Origin: Palsa-513 sp036510225 | GTDB taxonomy: Bacteria; Actinomycetota; Thermoleophilia; Solirubrobacterales; Solirubrobacteraceae | Assembly: GCA_036510225.1 (NCBI GenBank) | Contig: DATCEH010000029.1 | Location: 1-64,000 of the forward strand | DNA: 64,000 nt | Reading direction: 5' to 3' | In this document: piece by piece, positions 33,348 through 44,375 of the stretch | How positions within the stretch are numbered: position 1 is the stretch's first letter | How the letters are laid out: the number at the start of each line of letters is the position of its first letter | The notes under the pieces: generated by a model | The model's input: the letters and a program-made list of their open reading frames with translations, nothing else | Databases searched by the model: none | What the model was told of the DNA's origin: nothing | Position numbers and translations under genes: made by a program

Positions 33348-34231
33348 CAGCGACCACCTCCGGGTCCGCCCGGACCTCGTCCGCGACCGCCGGACCCACC
33401 CGCCGGACCACCTCGGGCCCCCGGGCCACCACCCGGTCCACCGCGACCGCCCGGACCGCCACGACCACCGGGGCCTCCCGGTCCACCGCGTCCACCCGGA
33501 CCGCCGCGACCGCGACCGCCGCGATCGTCGCGACCACCGCGATCCTGGCGGTCACCCGACGGCGCCGGAGCGCTCATGTCGGTGAGGTCGGCGCCGCTGT
33601 AGCCCTCGGGCATGATCTCGCCCTTGTTGATCCAGCACTTGACGCCGATCCGGCCGAACGTCGTCTTGGCCTCGTGGAAGCCGTAGTCGATGTCCGCACG
33701 CATCGTGTGGAGCGGCACCCGGCCGTCGGAGTAGCTCTCCCGCCGGGCCATCTCGGCACCGCCAAGGCGACCGGAGACCTGGACCTTGACGCCCTTGGCA
33801 CCGGAGCGCATCGCGCTGGTCAGCGCGCGCTTCATCGCCCGGCGGAAGGCCACCCGGTTCTGGAGCTGCTCGGCGATCGACTGGGCGACCAGCTTGGCGT
33901 CGAGCTCGGGACGCTTGATCTCGAGGATGTTGACCTTGATCTGCTTGCGCGTGATCCGGTGGAGATCCTTGCGCAGCGCGTCGACCTCGCTCCCGGACTT
34001 GCCGATCACGATCCCCGGTCGAGCCGTGTGGATGTTGACCTCGACCTCGTTCTGGTCCTTCTTGATCGTGATGTCCGAAAGTCCGGCATGCGCGAGCTTG
34101 CCGATGATGTGCGCCCTGATCTTGATGTCCTCCTGGAGAAACTGCGAGAAGTTCCGCTCGCTGAACCAGTTGGACTGCCAATCATGGATGTAGCCGACAC
34201 GCATCGACTCGGGATGAACCTTCTGTCCCAT
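33347..34231 (-). CDS. rpsC: 30S ribosomal protein S3 with Gly/Arg-rich C-terminal tail
   Basis: A 294-aa protein. The core (about 1-215) is normal: MGQKVHPESMRVGYIHDWQS, the KH domain with VIGKSGSEVDALRKDL, and the C-terminal domain with GVKVQVSGRLGGAEMARRES and IGVKCWINKGEIMPEG. From about residue 220 an RGG-like tail of 70 residues follows, made of GGRGGPGG-type repeats with a DRQDRGGRDDRGGRGRGG opening. The encoding DNA at about 33350-33570 is a run of CCNCCG triplets. The stop overlaps the rplP start, so the tail is in frame and translated. S3 lines the mRNA entry; the tail could contact mRNA or rRNA, which is inference. Confidence 0.97.
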   Translation of the reverse strand: MGQKVHPESMRVGYIHDWQSNWFSERNFSQFLQEDIKIRAHIIGKLAHAGLSDITIKKDQNEVEVNIHTARPGIVIGKSGSEVDALRKDLHRITRKQIKVNILEIKRPELDAKLVAQSIAEQLQNRVAFRRAMKRALTSAMRSGAKGVKVQVSGRLGGAEMARRESYSDGRVPLHTMRADIDYGFHEAKTTFGRIGVKCWINKGEIMPEGYSGADLTDMSAPAPSGDRQDRGGRDDRGGRGRGGPGGRGGPGGPGGRGGPGGRGGPGGGPGARGGPAGGSGGRGRGPGGPGGGR

Positions 34232-34234
34232 CAG

Positions 34235-34969
34235 CTACTCCTTCGGGGTGAGGGTGATCGTAAGGTGGCTCGTGCGCTTGCGGATCGGCGTCGCCCGTCC
34301 CATCGCGCGCGGCCGGAAGCGCTTCAACGTCGGACCCTCGTCTGCGAAGGCCTCCTTGACGCGAAGGTCCTCACCCAGCAACTCGTGGTTGTTCTCGGCG
34401 TTGGCGACAGCCGACTTCAAGAGCTTTGCCCAATCCGCGGCGACCGCCCGCGGGGCAAACGCCAGGATCGCCTGGGCCTCGGCGACCGACTTCCCACGAA
34501 TGTGGTCGCAGACGAGCCGGGCCTTGCGGGCCGACGTCCGGACGTACTTGGCCTGAGCGCGGACGACCGGCAGGTCGCGACCGGCAGCCGTCGGCTTGGC
34601 GCCGCGCCCGCGCGTCTTGACCCGGCCACGCAGACCCGGGCGGGCCGGCTTGACGGCCTCGGCGCTCGGCGCCTTCGTGGCGCCGTCGGACTTCTTCGGC
34701 TTGGCAGCCGTCGCGGCCGGCTTCGCGGCTGGCTTCGCCGACGCCTTCGCGGCTGGCTTCGCCTTCGCGGCTGGCTTCGCCTTCGCGGCTGGCTCCGGCT
34801 TCGCGGCCGCCGGCTTCTTCGCCTTGGCGGGAGCCGGCTTCGCAGGCTCGGCCGCCGGTGTCTCCTCCGACGTGGCAGCCGGCCCGGCGGTCGCCGCCGT
34901 GGTCTGCTCGTCAGCCGTCGTCGGCTCGTCGACCGGGGTCGCGTCGCCGGTCGGTGTCTCGTCGGCCAT
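34235..34969 (-). CDS. rplV: 50S ribosomal protein L22 with histone H1-like N-terminal extension
   Basis: A 244-aa protein, about twice the usual length. The L22 core starts near residue 135 (VVRAQAKYVRTSARKARLVC) and ends FRPRAMGRATPIRKRTSHLT. The first 130 residues are an acidic Thr/Ala/Glu/Asp segment (1-40) followed by a Lys/Ala/Pro-rich segment with repeated AAKAKPAAKAKPAAKA units, resembling eukaryotic linker-histone tails. ATG at 34969 lies two bases after the rpsS stop, so the extension is almost certainly translated. L22 lines the peptide exit tunnel, and its N-terminus is on the outer face. The repeated codons also make the DNA slippage-prone. Confidence 0.96.
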   Translation of the reverse strand: MADETPTGDATPVDEPTTADEQTTAATAGPAATSEETPAAEPAKPAPAKAKKPAAAKPEPAAKAKPAAKAKPAAKASAKPAAKPAATAAKPKKSDGATKAPSAEAVKPARPGLRGRVKTRGRGAKPTAAGRDLPVVRAQAKYVRTSARKARLVCDHIRGKSVAEAQAILAFAPRAVAADWAKLLKSAVANAENNHELLGEDLRVKEAFADEGPTLKRFRPRAMGRATPIRKRTSHLTITLTPKE

Positions 34970-34971
34970 GG

Positions 34972-35244
34972 CTAGCGGACCTTCCCGGAACCGGCGTGAC
35001 CGCGGTAGGTCCGCGTCGGCGCGAACTCGCCGAGCTTGTGCCCGACCATCGACTCGCTGACGAAGACAGGCAGGTGCTTGCGACCGTCGTGGACGGCGAT
35101 CGTGTGCCCGACCATGTCGGGGAAGATCGTCGACGACCGCGACCAGGTCTTGATCATTCGCTTCGTATTGGCCTTGTTCATCGCCTCGATCCGCGCCATC
35201 AGGCGCTCCTCGACGAATGGGCCCTTCTTGCTCGAGCGGCTCAT
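34972..35244 (-). CDS. rpsS: 30S ribosomal protein S19
   Basis: A 90-aa protein: MSRSSKKGPFVEERLMARIE, RSSTIFPDMVGHTIAVHDGR and MVGHKLGEFAPTRTYRGHAG. Standard length; three bases after rplB. Confidence 0.99.
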   Translation of the reverse strand: MSRSSKKGPFVEERLMARIEAMNKANTKRMIKTWSRSSTIFPDMVGHTIAVHDGRKHLPVFVSESMVGHKLGEFAPTRTYRGHAGSGKVR

Positions 35245-35247
35245 TGA

Positions 35248-36090
35248 CTATCGCTTTCCCTTGCCGCGGCGACGTGCGCGCACGATGTAACGATCGGACG
35301 CCTTGCCCTTCTTACGTGTCCGGTAACCCAGGGTCGGCACGCCCCACGGCGTCACCGGATGACGTCCCGAGGTCGTCGAGCCCTCGCCACCGCCGTGCGG
35401 GTGGTCGACCGGGTTCATCGCCGTCCCACGCGTCTGTGGCCGCACGCCCATGTGCCGCTTGCGACCGGCCTTGCCGACCTTGACGTTCTGGTGATCGGAG
35501 TTTCCGATCGTGCCGACGGTCGCCCGGCAGTCGCCGCGGACCAGGCGCATCTCGCCCGACGGCAGGCGGAGGGTGACCATCTCGCCCTCCTTGGCCATCA
35601 GCTGGATCGAGACGCCCGCCGAGCGGCCCATCTGGCCGCCGCGCCCCGGCTGGAGCTCGACGTTGTGGACCACGGTGCCGGTCGGCATCTTCGCGAGCGG
35701 CAGACAGTTACCGACCGAGATGTCGGCGTTCTCCCCGGACATCACCTGCATCCCGACGGTCAGGCGCGCCGGCGCGAGGATGTAGCTCTTGACGCCGTCC
35801 TGGTAGTGGAGCAGGGCGATGTACGCCGTCCGGTTCGGGTCGTACTCGATCGCCGCGACTCGGGCGACGACGTCGTCCTTGCGGCGCTTGAAGTCGATTC
35901 GCCGATACAGGCGCTTGGCCCCGCCGCCGCGGTGGCGAGAGGTCTTGCGCCCGTACGCGTTGCGCCCGCCGCTCTTCGTCAGACCCTCGACCAGCGTCCG
36001 CTCCGGCTCGGTCTTGGTGATCTCGGCGAAGTCCGGGTAGGAGACGAAGCGCATCCCCGGGCTGGTTGGCTTTGGCTTGCGGATCGGCAT
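35248..36090 (-). CDS. rplB: 50S ribosomal protein L2
   Basis: A 280-aa peptidyl-transferase-region protein. It has RNAYGRKTSRHRGGGAKRLY, IALLHYQDGVKSYILAP, SVGNCLPLAKMPTGTVVHNV and the C-terminal AMNPVDHPHGGGEG loop with the conserved histidine. Standard length. Confidence 0.99.
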   Translation of the reverse strand: MPIRKPKPTSPGMRFVSYPDFAEITKTEPERTLVEGLTKSGGRNAYGRKTSRHRGGGAKRLYRRIDFKRRKDDVVARVAAIEYDPNRTAYIALLHYQDGVKSYILAPARLTVGMQVMSGENADISVGNCLPLAKMPTGTVVHNVELQPGRGGQMGRSAGVSIQLMAKEGEMVTLRLPSGEMRLVRGDCRATVGTIGNSDHQNVKVGKAGRKRHMGVRPQTRGTAMNPVDHPHGGGEGSTTSGRHPVTPWGVPTLGYRTRKKGKASDRYIVRARRRGKGKR

Positions 36091-36386
36091 TACTCAAGTC
36101 CCTCCAGGCCCTGGAAGATCGGAATCGAGTCGCCCGGGCGGATCTGGACGATCGCCTTCTTCGAGGTGCGCGTCCGACCCCTGCTGTTGCCCCGCCGCTT
36201 CGGCTTGGACTTGACGCTGATCGTCCGGACCTCGAGAACCCCGACATCGAAGAGCGTCTCGACGGCTTGGCGGATCTGCGTCTTATGGGCGTCCGGGTGG
36301 ACCCGGAACGTGTACTTGTTGACCGCCGAGAGGACGTAGCTCTTCTCCGAGACGACCGGTCGGATGATCACCTGTGAAGGATGCAT
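36090..36386 (-). CDS. rplW: 50S ribosomal protein L23
   Basis: A 98-aa protein: MHPSQVIIRPVVSEKSYVLS, NKYTFRVHPDAHKTQIRQAV, VLEVRTISVKSKPKRRG and KKAIVQIRPGDSIPIFQGLE. ATG at 36386 overlaps the rplD stop by one base; the longer upstream frame lies inside rplD. Confidence 0.98.
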   Translation of the reverse strand: MHPSQVIIRPVVSEKSYVLSAVNKYTFRVHPDAHKTQIRQAVETLFDVGVLEVRTISVKSKPKRRGNSRGRTRTSKKAIVQIRPGDSIPIFQGLEGLE

Positions 36387-37033
36387 CAGGCCTGGACCTC
36401 CTCGGTCGTCCGGGTGCGGGTGGCGCGGTCGGCGAGCGACGCGAGGGCAGATTCGGAGACGACGAGCGAACCCGCGCCGAGGAGGTCGGCGATGCCGACG
36501 TTCGAGGCCTCGAGCACGCCGACTCGCTTGAGGTTGCGGAAGGAGAGCGCGGCTGACGCCTCGTCCGCGGAGAGGACGACCAGCGTCGCGCCGGCCGTCT
36601 GGCCCCAATCGGCTAGCAGCTTCGCCGCTGCCTTGGTCGCCGGCTCGGCGAACGCCGCGAGGTCGAGGACCGCGAGGGATCCGCGGTCTGCGTGAAGGGA
36701 CAGCGCACAACGCAGCGCCGCCTGGCGCTCCTTGCGGTTGACCTTGAACGTGTAGTGGCGCGGCTGCGGCCCGAAGACCGTGCCGCCGCCGGTCCAGACC
36801 GGCGAGCGCGACGACCCCGCCCGCGCGCGGCCGGTGCCCTTCTGGCGCCAGGGCTTGGCCCCGCCGCCGGAGACCAGACCGCGCGTCTTCGTCGATGCGG
36901 TTCCCTGACGCCGGGCGTTCAGCTCGGCCCGAACCGACTCGTGGACGAGTGGCCCGTTGAAGCGCGCGCCGAAGGCCGCGTCGTCGAGACTGACGGTCCG
37001 CTTGGAAGCGCCGAGGACGGGGGCGTCAGGCAT
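36386..37033 (-). CDS. rplD: 50S ribosomal protein L4
   Basis: A 215-aa protein: LVHESVRAELNARRQGTAST, KTRGLVSGGGAKPWRQKGTG, ARAGSSRSPVWTGGGTVFGP and NRKERQAALRCALS. ATG at 37033 lies eight bases inside rplC, an overlap that suggests coupling. The frame open to 37369 is antisense noise within rplC. Confidence 0.98.
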   Translation of the reverse strand: MPDAPVLGASKRTVSLDDAAFGARFNGPLVHESVRAELNARRQGTASTKTRGLVSGGGAKPWRQKGTGRARAGSSRSPVWTGGGTVFGPQPRHYTFKVNRKERQAALRCALSLHADRGSLAVLDLAAFAEPATKAAAKLLADWGQTAGATLVVLSADEASAALSFRNLKRVGVLEASNVGIADLLGAGSLVVSESALASLADRATRTRTTEEVQA

Positions 37034-37643
37034 CGGTCCGGACCTCCACGTAGCCGTTACGGGGGCCCGGGACCGAACCGCGCACGAGCAGCAGGTTCTC
37101 GCTCGGCCGGATCTCGACGATCTCGAGGCCCTTCTGGGTGACCCGCTTGTTGCCCATCTGACCGGGACCCCGGATGCCCTTGAAGACTCGCGAAGGCGTC
37201 GCCGACGCTCCGACCGAACCCGGCGCCCGGACGTTGTGCGACCCGTGGGACTTCGGCCCGCTCGCAAAGTTGTGGCGCTTGATCGTCCCGGCGAAGCCCT
37301 TGCCCTTGGAGACGCCCGAGATCTTGACCCGCTGGCCGGCCGCGAAGACGTCGACCTTGACCGTCTCACCGATCAGCAGCTCGCCGGCCTCGTCGCGAAA
37401 CTCGACGAGATGGCGAAGCGGCGGCGCATCGGCCCGCTTGAGGTGGCCGAGCTCGGCCCGGGTGAGATGCTTCTCCTTGGTCTGGCCGAAGGCCAGCTGG
37501 ACGGCCTCGTAGCCGTCGCGCTCGTGCGTCCGAATCCCCGTGACGTGACACGGGCCGGCCTCGAGGACGGTGACCCGCGCGACCGACCCGTCCTCCTGGA
37601 AGACCTGGGTCATGCCGAGCTTCTTGGCGAGGATCGCGGGCAT
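37026..37643 (-). CDS. rplC: 50S ribosomal protein L3
   Basis: A 205-aa protein: AILAKKLGMTQVFQEDGSVA, VSKGKGFAGTIKRHNFASGP, KSHGSHNVRAPGSVGASATP and RVFKGIRGPGQMGNKRVTQK. Standard length; overlaps rpsJ by one base. Confidence 0.98.
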   Translation of the reverse strand: MPAILAKKLGMTQVFQEDGSVARVTVLEAGPCHVTGIRTHERDGYEAVQLAFGQTKEKHLTRAELGHLKRADAPPLRHLVEFRDEAGELLIGETVKVDVFAAGQRVKISGVSKGKGFAGTIKRHNFASGPKSHGSHNVRAPGSVGASATPSRVFKGIRGPGQMGNKRVTQKGLEIVEIRPSENLLLVRGSVPGPRNGYVEVRTDA

Positions 37644-37969
37644 CAGGTGGCGATTCGGATCTCGATGTCAACGCCGGCCGGGAGATGGTCGAGCCGCTGG
37701 AGCGAGTCGACCGTCTTGGGCGTCGGCTGATGGATGTCGATCAGGCGCTTGTGCGTCCGGATCTCGAAGTGCTCCCGCGAGTCCTTGTCCTTGAAGGGTG
37801 AGCGGATCACGCAGTAGACGTTCTTCTCTGTCGGCAGCGGCACAGGCCCGGAGACGGTCGCGCCGGTCCGGGTCGCCGTGTCGACGATCTCCTTCGCGGC
37901 GGTCTCGATCGCCTGCGTGTCGTAGGCCTTCAGCCTGATGCGGATCTTGTTCTGTGGGGTGGTGGCCAT
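37643..37969 (-). CDS. rpsJ: 30S ribosomal protein S10 (NusE)
   Basis: A 108-aa protein: KIRIRLKAYDTQAIETAAKE, GPVPLPTEKNVYCVIRSPFK and EHFEIRTHKRLIDIHQPTPK. Opens the S10 cluster; 208 bases separate it from tuf upstream. S10 also links NusG and antitermination complexes. Confidence 0.99.
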   Translation of the reverse strand: MATTPQNKIRIRLKAYDTQAIETAAKEIVDTATRTGATVSGPVPLPTEKNVYCVIRSPFKDKDSREHFEIRTHKRLIDIHQPTPKTVDSLQRLDHLPAGVDIEIRIAT

Positions 37970-38150
37970 TGGGCCGCTCGCTGCTCTCTTTTGTCGTCCG
38001 GCAAAAACTGTTTGATATGCGTGCTGGGTCCTGATTTCCGGGTCGGCCCTCGCCGCCTGGGCACGTGGGGGACCGGCCGTGATCGGCCCGCGTCCCCTCT
38101 CGTACGGACCGCGCGCTGAGCGATCCGGGGTTTCGTCGTATCGGAATTAC

Positions 38151-38170
38151 AAGAGCGCGCGGAGCGCGCT
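38151..38170 (-). terminator. GC-rich hairpin after tuf
   Basis: On the minus strand GAGCGCGC-TCC-GCGCGCTC is a perfect eight-base stem, followed by the weak U-run TTGTAATT. It lies just past the tuf stop, so it may partly end the fusA-tuf transcript before the S10 cluster. Confidence 0.5.
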
Positions 38171-38177
38171 CGCTGAT

Positions 38178-39362
<1,185 letters not shown>

Positions 39363-39475
39363 TTTGACTTGCTCCTCTGACTTGAAGTTGTTGGCCCGCC
39401 AGATGTGGGCGAACCGGGGAATACTCTCAAAATTTCGGCTCCGACGACGACCCGCCGTCTACTGCCGGTGCTTGG

Positions 39476-41578
<2,103 letters not shown>

Positions 41579-41646
41579 CAGTTGGCTCGGGTGGAGTCGT
41601 GTGGCATCAGTCAGAAGTTTCCTGGTCGGTACGGAGGATCTCGGGC

Positions 41647-41671
41647 AAAAAAATGGGCCCCTCGGGCCCAT
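41647..41671 (-). terminator. Intrinsic terminator in the fusA leader
   Basis: On the minus strand ATGGGCCC-GAG-GGGCCCAT is a perfect eight-base stem with a three-base loop followed by seven T residues, among the clearest Rho-independent terminators in the window. It lies 69 bases before the fusA start and about 110 bases after the predicted fusA promoter. It either ends rpsL-rpsG read-through or works as an attenuator. Confidence 0.9.
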
Positions 41672-41786
41672 GCACACCGCGGGGTCAAGGCCCAGTTCGC
41701 GTGGCTATGCGCTCGAGTTCTCCATGGTCGGGTTTCGCTTCCCGCAGGTGACGGCGCATACGCTGCCGCCTGGGACGCGACGCTTG

Positions 41787-41795
41787 ACTATAGCA
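41787..41795 (-). promoter_or_regulatory. Extended -10 promoter candidate for fusA
   Basis: TGC-TATAGT on the minus strand is an extended -10 element (TGn plus a five-of-six match to TATAAT). No TTGACA-like -35 is present, as is common for extended -10 promoters. It would start a leader of about 200 bases containing the terminator at 41647-41671. Confidence 0.5.
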
Positions 41796-42040
41796 GAGGT
41801 CCCCAGGACTCTTCGGGCCCGTCGGGCGGCCCCACGACCCTCATTTTGATGGACGACCGACGACCATCCGGGACGCTCCTGTCGGCGGGCTACGGCCTGC
41901 CCGGCGGCCGCGACGCCTGCCGGCCTGGCGATGCCTCGCGGTCGACCGTCCGGCGACCGGCGCTGAGCCGGTGGGCGATGCTGACGGGCGCCGCCGGAGC
42001 GGTCGCCCTGCGCAACGGGCGCCTGCGGATCGGAGCCCGC

Positions 42041-42222
42041 GGCGACGTCGCTCACGCGGCGGGGGAGCCTGGCGAGCATGCAGTCGAGGATCATTCGGGC
42101 CGGGCCCGGGCGCTCAGAGGCGGGCGAGCTCTCCGCGGGGACGGGGGTCGTGGAGCAGTGGACTCTCCAACGAAAGTAGTTGACTGACTCAGTCAGCTAC
42201 TTTCGCGACGAAGGTCTCCCAT
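42041..42222. repeat. Dispersed element, copy A, with near-perfect palindrome
   Basis: About 180 bases match copy B at about 55711-55894 in order and orientation: shared blocks include GCTCACGCGG, GTCGAGGA, GTCAGAGGC-like, GTGGACTCTCCAA, the palindrome, and CGCGACGAAGGTCTC. The palindrome at 42171-42205 has 17-base arms (CGAAAGTAGTTGACTGA) around one base, with a single arm mismatch. No open frame is conserved. Lies directly downstream of rpsG. Confidence 0.85.
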
Positions 42223-42538
42223 CCACCTCCGCCGCCCGGGACGAGCCCGGCCGATCACATCCCACGCACCCTCCCGGGACCGACCGGCCCCCCGCCGCAC
42301 CCGTAGCCCGCACCCGCTCGCGCGTCAACGCGACACGACGTCCAGGGCCCGGAGCGCGAACACGCGCGAACCCGAGGGACTCTCAGAACCACTCTTTCCC
42401 GGAGCGCAACGCACCGTCATCCTTGCCGACGCAGCCCGGCCGATCCGTCCCAGAGCGACCACTGCTTCGACCCCCTCGGAGGGCCGGGCTGACCGCCGGG
42501 GCCCCGCCCGACCGGAGGCCCGGAGGCCCGGAGGCCTC

Positions 42539-43009
42539 CTACCAGCGGTAGTGGGCGAAGGCCTTGTTGGCCTGCGCCATGCGGAAGATGTCGTCCTTGC
42601 GCTTGTAGGCCCCGCCCTGCTGCGACGCGGCATCCATCAGCTCGTTGGCCAGCCGCTGGGCCATCGTCTTCTCCCGCCGGTTGCGCGCGAACTCGACCAA
42701 CCAGCGGACGGCCAGCGTTCGCGCCCGGGGGCTCGGAACCTCGACCGGCACCTGGTAGGTGGCGCCGCCGACCCGGCGTGAGCGAACCTCGAGTGCCGGC
42801 GTGAGGATCTTGATCGACTCCTCGAGCGCGATCACCGGGTCCTTGCCGGTCTTCTCGGCCATGATCGCCAGGGCGTCGTAGACGATCCGCTCGGCGGTTG
42901 ACTTCTTCCCATCGAGCATGACCTTGTTGATCACCTGCTGGACGAGGCGTGACCGGTGGATCGGGTCGGGCTCGACCCGACGAATCTGGGCTGGTGCGCG
43001 GCGGGGCAT
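42539..43009 (-). CDS. rpsG: 30S ribosomal protein S7
   Basis: A 156-aa protein: MPRRAPAQIRRVEPDPIHRS, NKVMLDGKKSTAERIVYDAL, RSRRVGGATYQVPVEVPSPR and MAQRLANELMDAASQQGGAY, ending AFAHYRW. ATG at 43009 is the standard start, 10 bases after rpsL. Confidence 0.98.
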   Translation of the reverse strand: MPRRAPAQIRRVEPDPIHRSRLVQQVINKVMLDGKKSTAERIVYDALAIMAEKTGKDPVIALEESIKILTPALEVRSRRVGGATYQVPVEVPSPRARTLAVRWLVEFARNRREKTMAQRLANELMDAASQQGGAYKRKDDIFRMAQANKAFAHYRW

Positions 43010-43019
43010 GGCGGAGCTC

Positions 43020-43415
43020 CTAAGGCTTCTTGGCGCCGTACTGGGACCGCGCCTTCTTGCGGTCGCTGACGCCGGCGGCGTCGAGCGTTCCCCGTACGAC
43101 CTTGTAGCGCACGCCCGGCAGGTCCTTGACCCGGCCGCCACGGACGAGCACGACCGAGTGCTCCTGGAGGTTGTGACCCTCGCCCGGAATGTAGGCCGTG
43201 ACCTCGATCGAGCCGGTGATCCTGACGCGCGCGACCTTGCGCAGCGCGGAGTTCGGCTTCTTCGGCGTCGTCGTGTAGACCCGGGTGCAGACGCCGCGGC
43301 GCTGGGGGGCGGCCGTCTTCTTCTTGCGCCCCTTGCCCGACTTCAGGCCCGGCGTCGAAAGCTTCTTCTTTGGTGGCTTGCGGCCCTTGCGGACCAGCTG
43401 AGAGGTAGTAGGCAT
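43020..43415 (-). CDS. rpsL: 30S ribosomal protein S12
   Basis: A 131-aa protein: MPTTSQLVRKGRKPPKKKLS, QRRGVCTRVYTTTPKKPNSA, LRKVARVRI and IPGEGHNLQEHSVVLVRGGR. The residues corresponding to streptomycin-site lysines (KKPNS and GRVKDLPGVRY) are the sensitive type. Opens the str-type cluster; 87 bases separate it from the DMT gene. Confidence 0.98.
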   Translation of the reverse strand: MPTTSQLVRKGRKPPKKKLSTPGLKSGKGRKKKTAAPQRRGVCTRVYTTTPKKPNSALRKVARVRITGSIEVTAYIPGEGHNLQEHSVVLVRGGRVKDLPGVRYKVVRGTLDAAGVSDRKKARSQYGAKKP

Positions 43416-43502
43416 GCGGCGGATGATGGTAGCAGGGTGCGGCCGTCGAGCCCGCCGTCGCCGAGCGTCCGGTCGGTCAGCCGCCGGTCCCCGGACGGAG
43501 GA

Positions 43503-44375
43503 TCAGGCGGCGGCGACCGAGGCCGCGCGGAGCGGCGCAGGAGCGATCGCGGAGGCGACGATCACAGCGACCAGTCCGAGCGCCTGGACGACGATGCCCA
43601 GGGCGTCTCCCGGCAGGGGATCGCCGAACACGAGGATCCCACCGGCGATCGCCGAGATGTTCGCGGCAGCGCCGGTGACGGCGATCACCGGGACGGCCTC
43701 GCCGTCCTGAAGGCCGCGAGCCGAGGCGTAGAAGGCGATCACCGACGCGGCCAGTGCGACGGCGAACCACGGGCTGATCAGGCCGACCGCGCCGTGGGCG
43801 CCGACGATGCCGGTCAGCGCCTTGATCGAGACGTCGGAGACCCCGAACAGGATGCCGGACGCCGCTCCCAGCATCGTCCCGTGGTGCTCTACGCGTGCGC
43901 CGGCCCGCGGTCCCATGATCAGGAGGCCGCCGATCCCGAAGAGGACCGCCTCGAAGGTGATCATCGCCGGGACGGAGAAGGCCGAGTGGGCGCCGTGGGT
44001 CCCGGGGACCGTCACGGCGAGGGCGACCAGCCCGGCTGCGGTCAGGCCGAGGCCGACCCACTGGCGGCGTCCGACCTCGAACCCGAAGAGCCGCTCGGCC
44101 ATCACGCCGATCAGGACGACGCCGCCGGCGAGGACGACCTGGACGACAGAGAGCGGGGCCATCGCCATCGCCGCGACGTGGAGGATCCACGCGCCGATCG
44201 CGATCACGATGCCCAGTGCGAACCACGTCGACCCGAGCAGGGACCGAGCGGTCTTCAGGGGATGGCGGACGTCGACCGGCGGGACCTCGCACGCTCCGCG
44301 GTGCTTGTAGAAGAACGCGAGGTTCGTCACAAAGGCGCAGAGGAACGCGAGTAGTAGTCCGATTTGAATCGTCAT
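43503..44375 (-). CDS. DMT-superfamily membrane protein
   Basis: A 290-aa protein with about nine or ten membrane helices, in two inverted halves as in drug/metabolite transporters. The first helix is IGLLLAFLCAFVTNLAFFYK. It is followed by a short polar loop and GSTWFALGIVIAIGAWILHV, and later by PVIAVTGAAANISAIAGGIL. The N-terminal NLAFFYKHRGA motif recurs in a group of actinobacterial membrane proteins of unknown substrate. ATG at 44375 begins right at the first helix and has no SD; the upstream bases are ACTTTTTAAT, so translation may be leaderless. The frame is open upstream but polar. It interrupts the usual rpoC-rpsL junction. A 21-bp triple repeat lies upstream. Substrate unknown. Confidence 0.85.
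   Translation of the reverse strand: MTIQIGLLLAFLCAFVTNLAFFYKHRGACEVPPVDVRHPLKTARSLLGSTWFALGIVIAIGAWILHVAAMAMAPLSVVQVVLAGGVVLIGVMAERLFGFEVGRRQWVGLGLTAAGLVALAVTVPGTHGAHSAFSVPAMITFEAVLFGIGGLLIMGPRAGARVEHHGTMLGAASGILFGVSDVSIKALTGIVGAHGAVGLISPWFAVALAASVIAFYASARGLQDGEAVPVIAVTGAAANISAIAGGILVFGDPLPGDALGIVVQALGLVAVIVASAIAPAPLRAASVAAA

Larger units (their letters stand above)
41579..42538. other. Long non-coding stretch between fusA and rpsG
   Basis: No open frame here looks like a protein. It holds, from left to right, an intrinsic terminator (41647-41671, minus), an extended -10 promoter for fusA (about 41787-41795, minus), copy A of the dispersed element (about 42041-42222) with the near-perfect palindrome (42171-42205), and a featureless GC-rich stretch up to the rpsG stop. 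rpsG and fusA are usually much closer. Confidence 0.7.

Noticed and set aside
42180..42551. Plus-strand frame starting MTDSVSYFRDEGL, with a similar start at 55850
   Set aside because: Similarity comes from the shared dispersed element; after about 15 residues the two frames diverge and look random.
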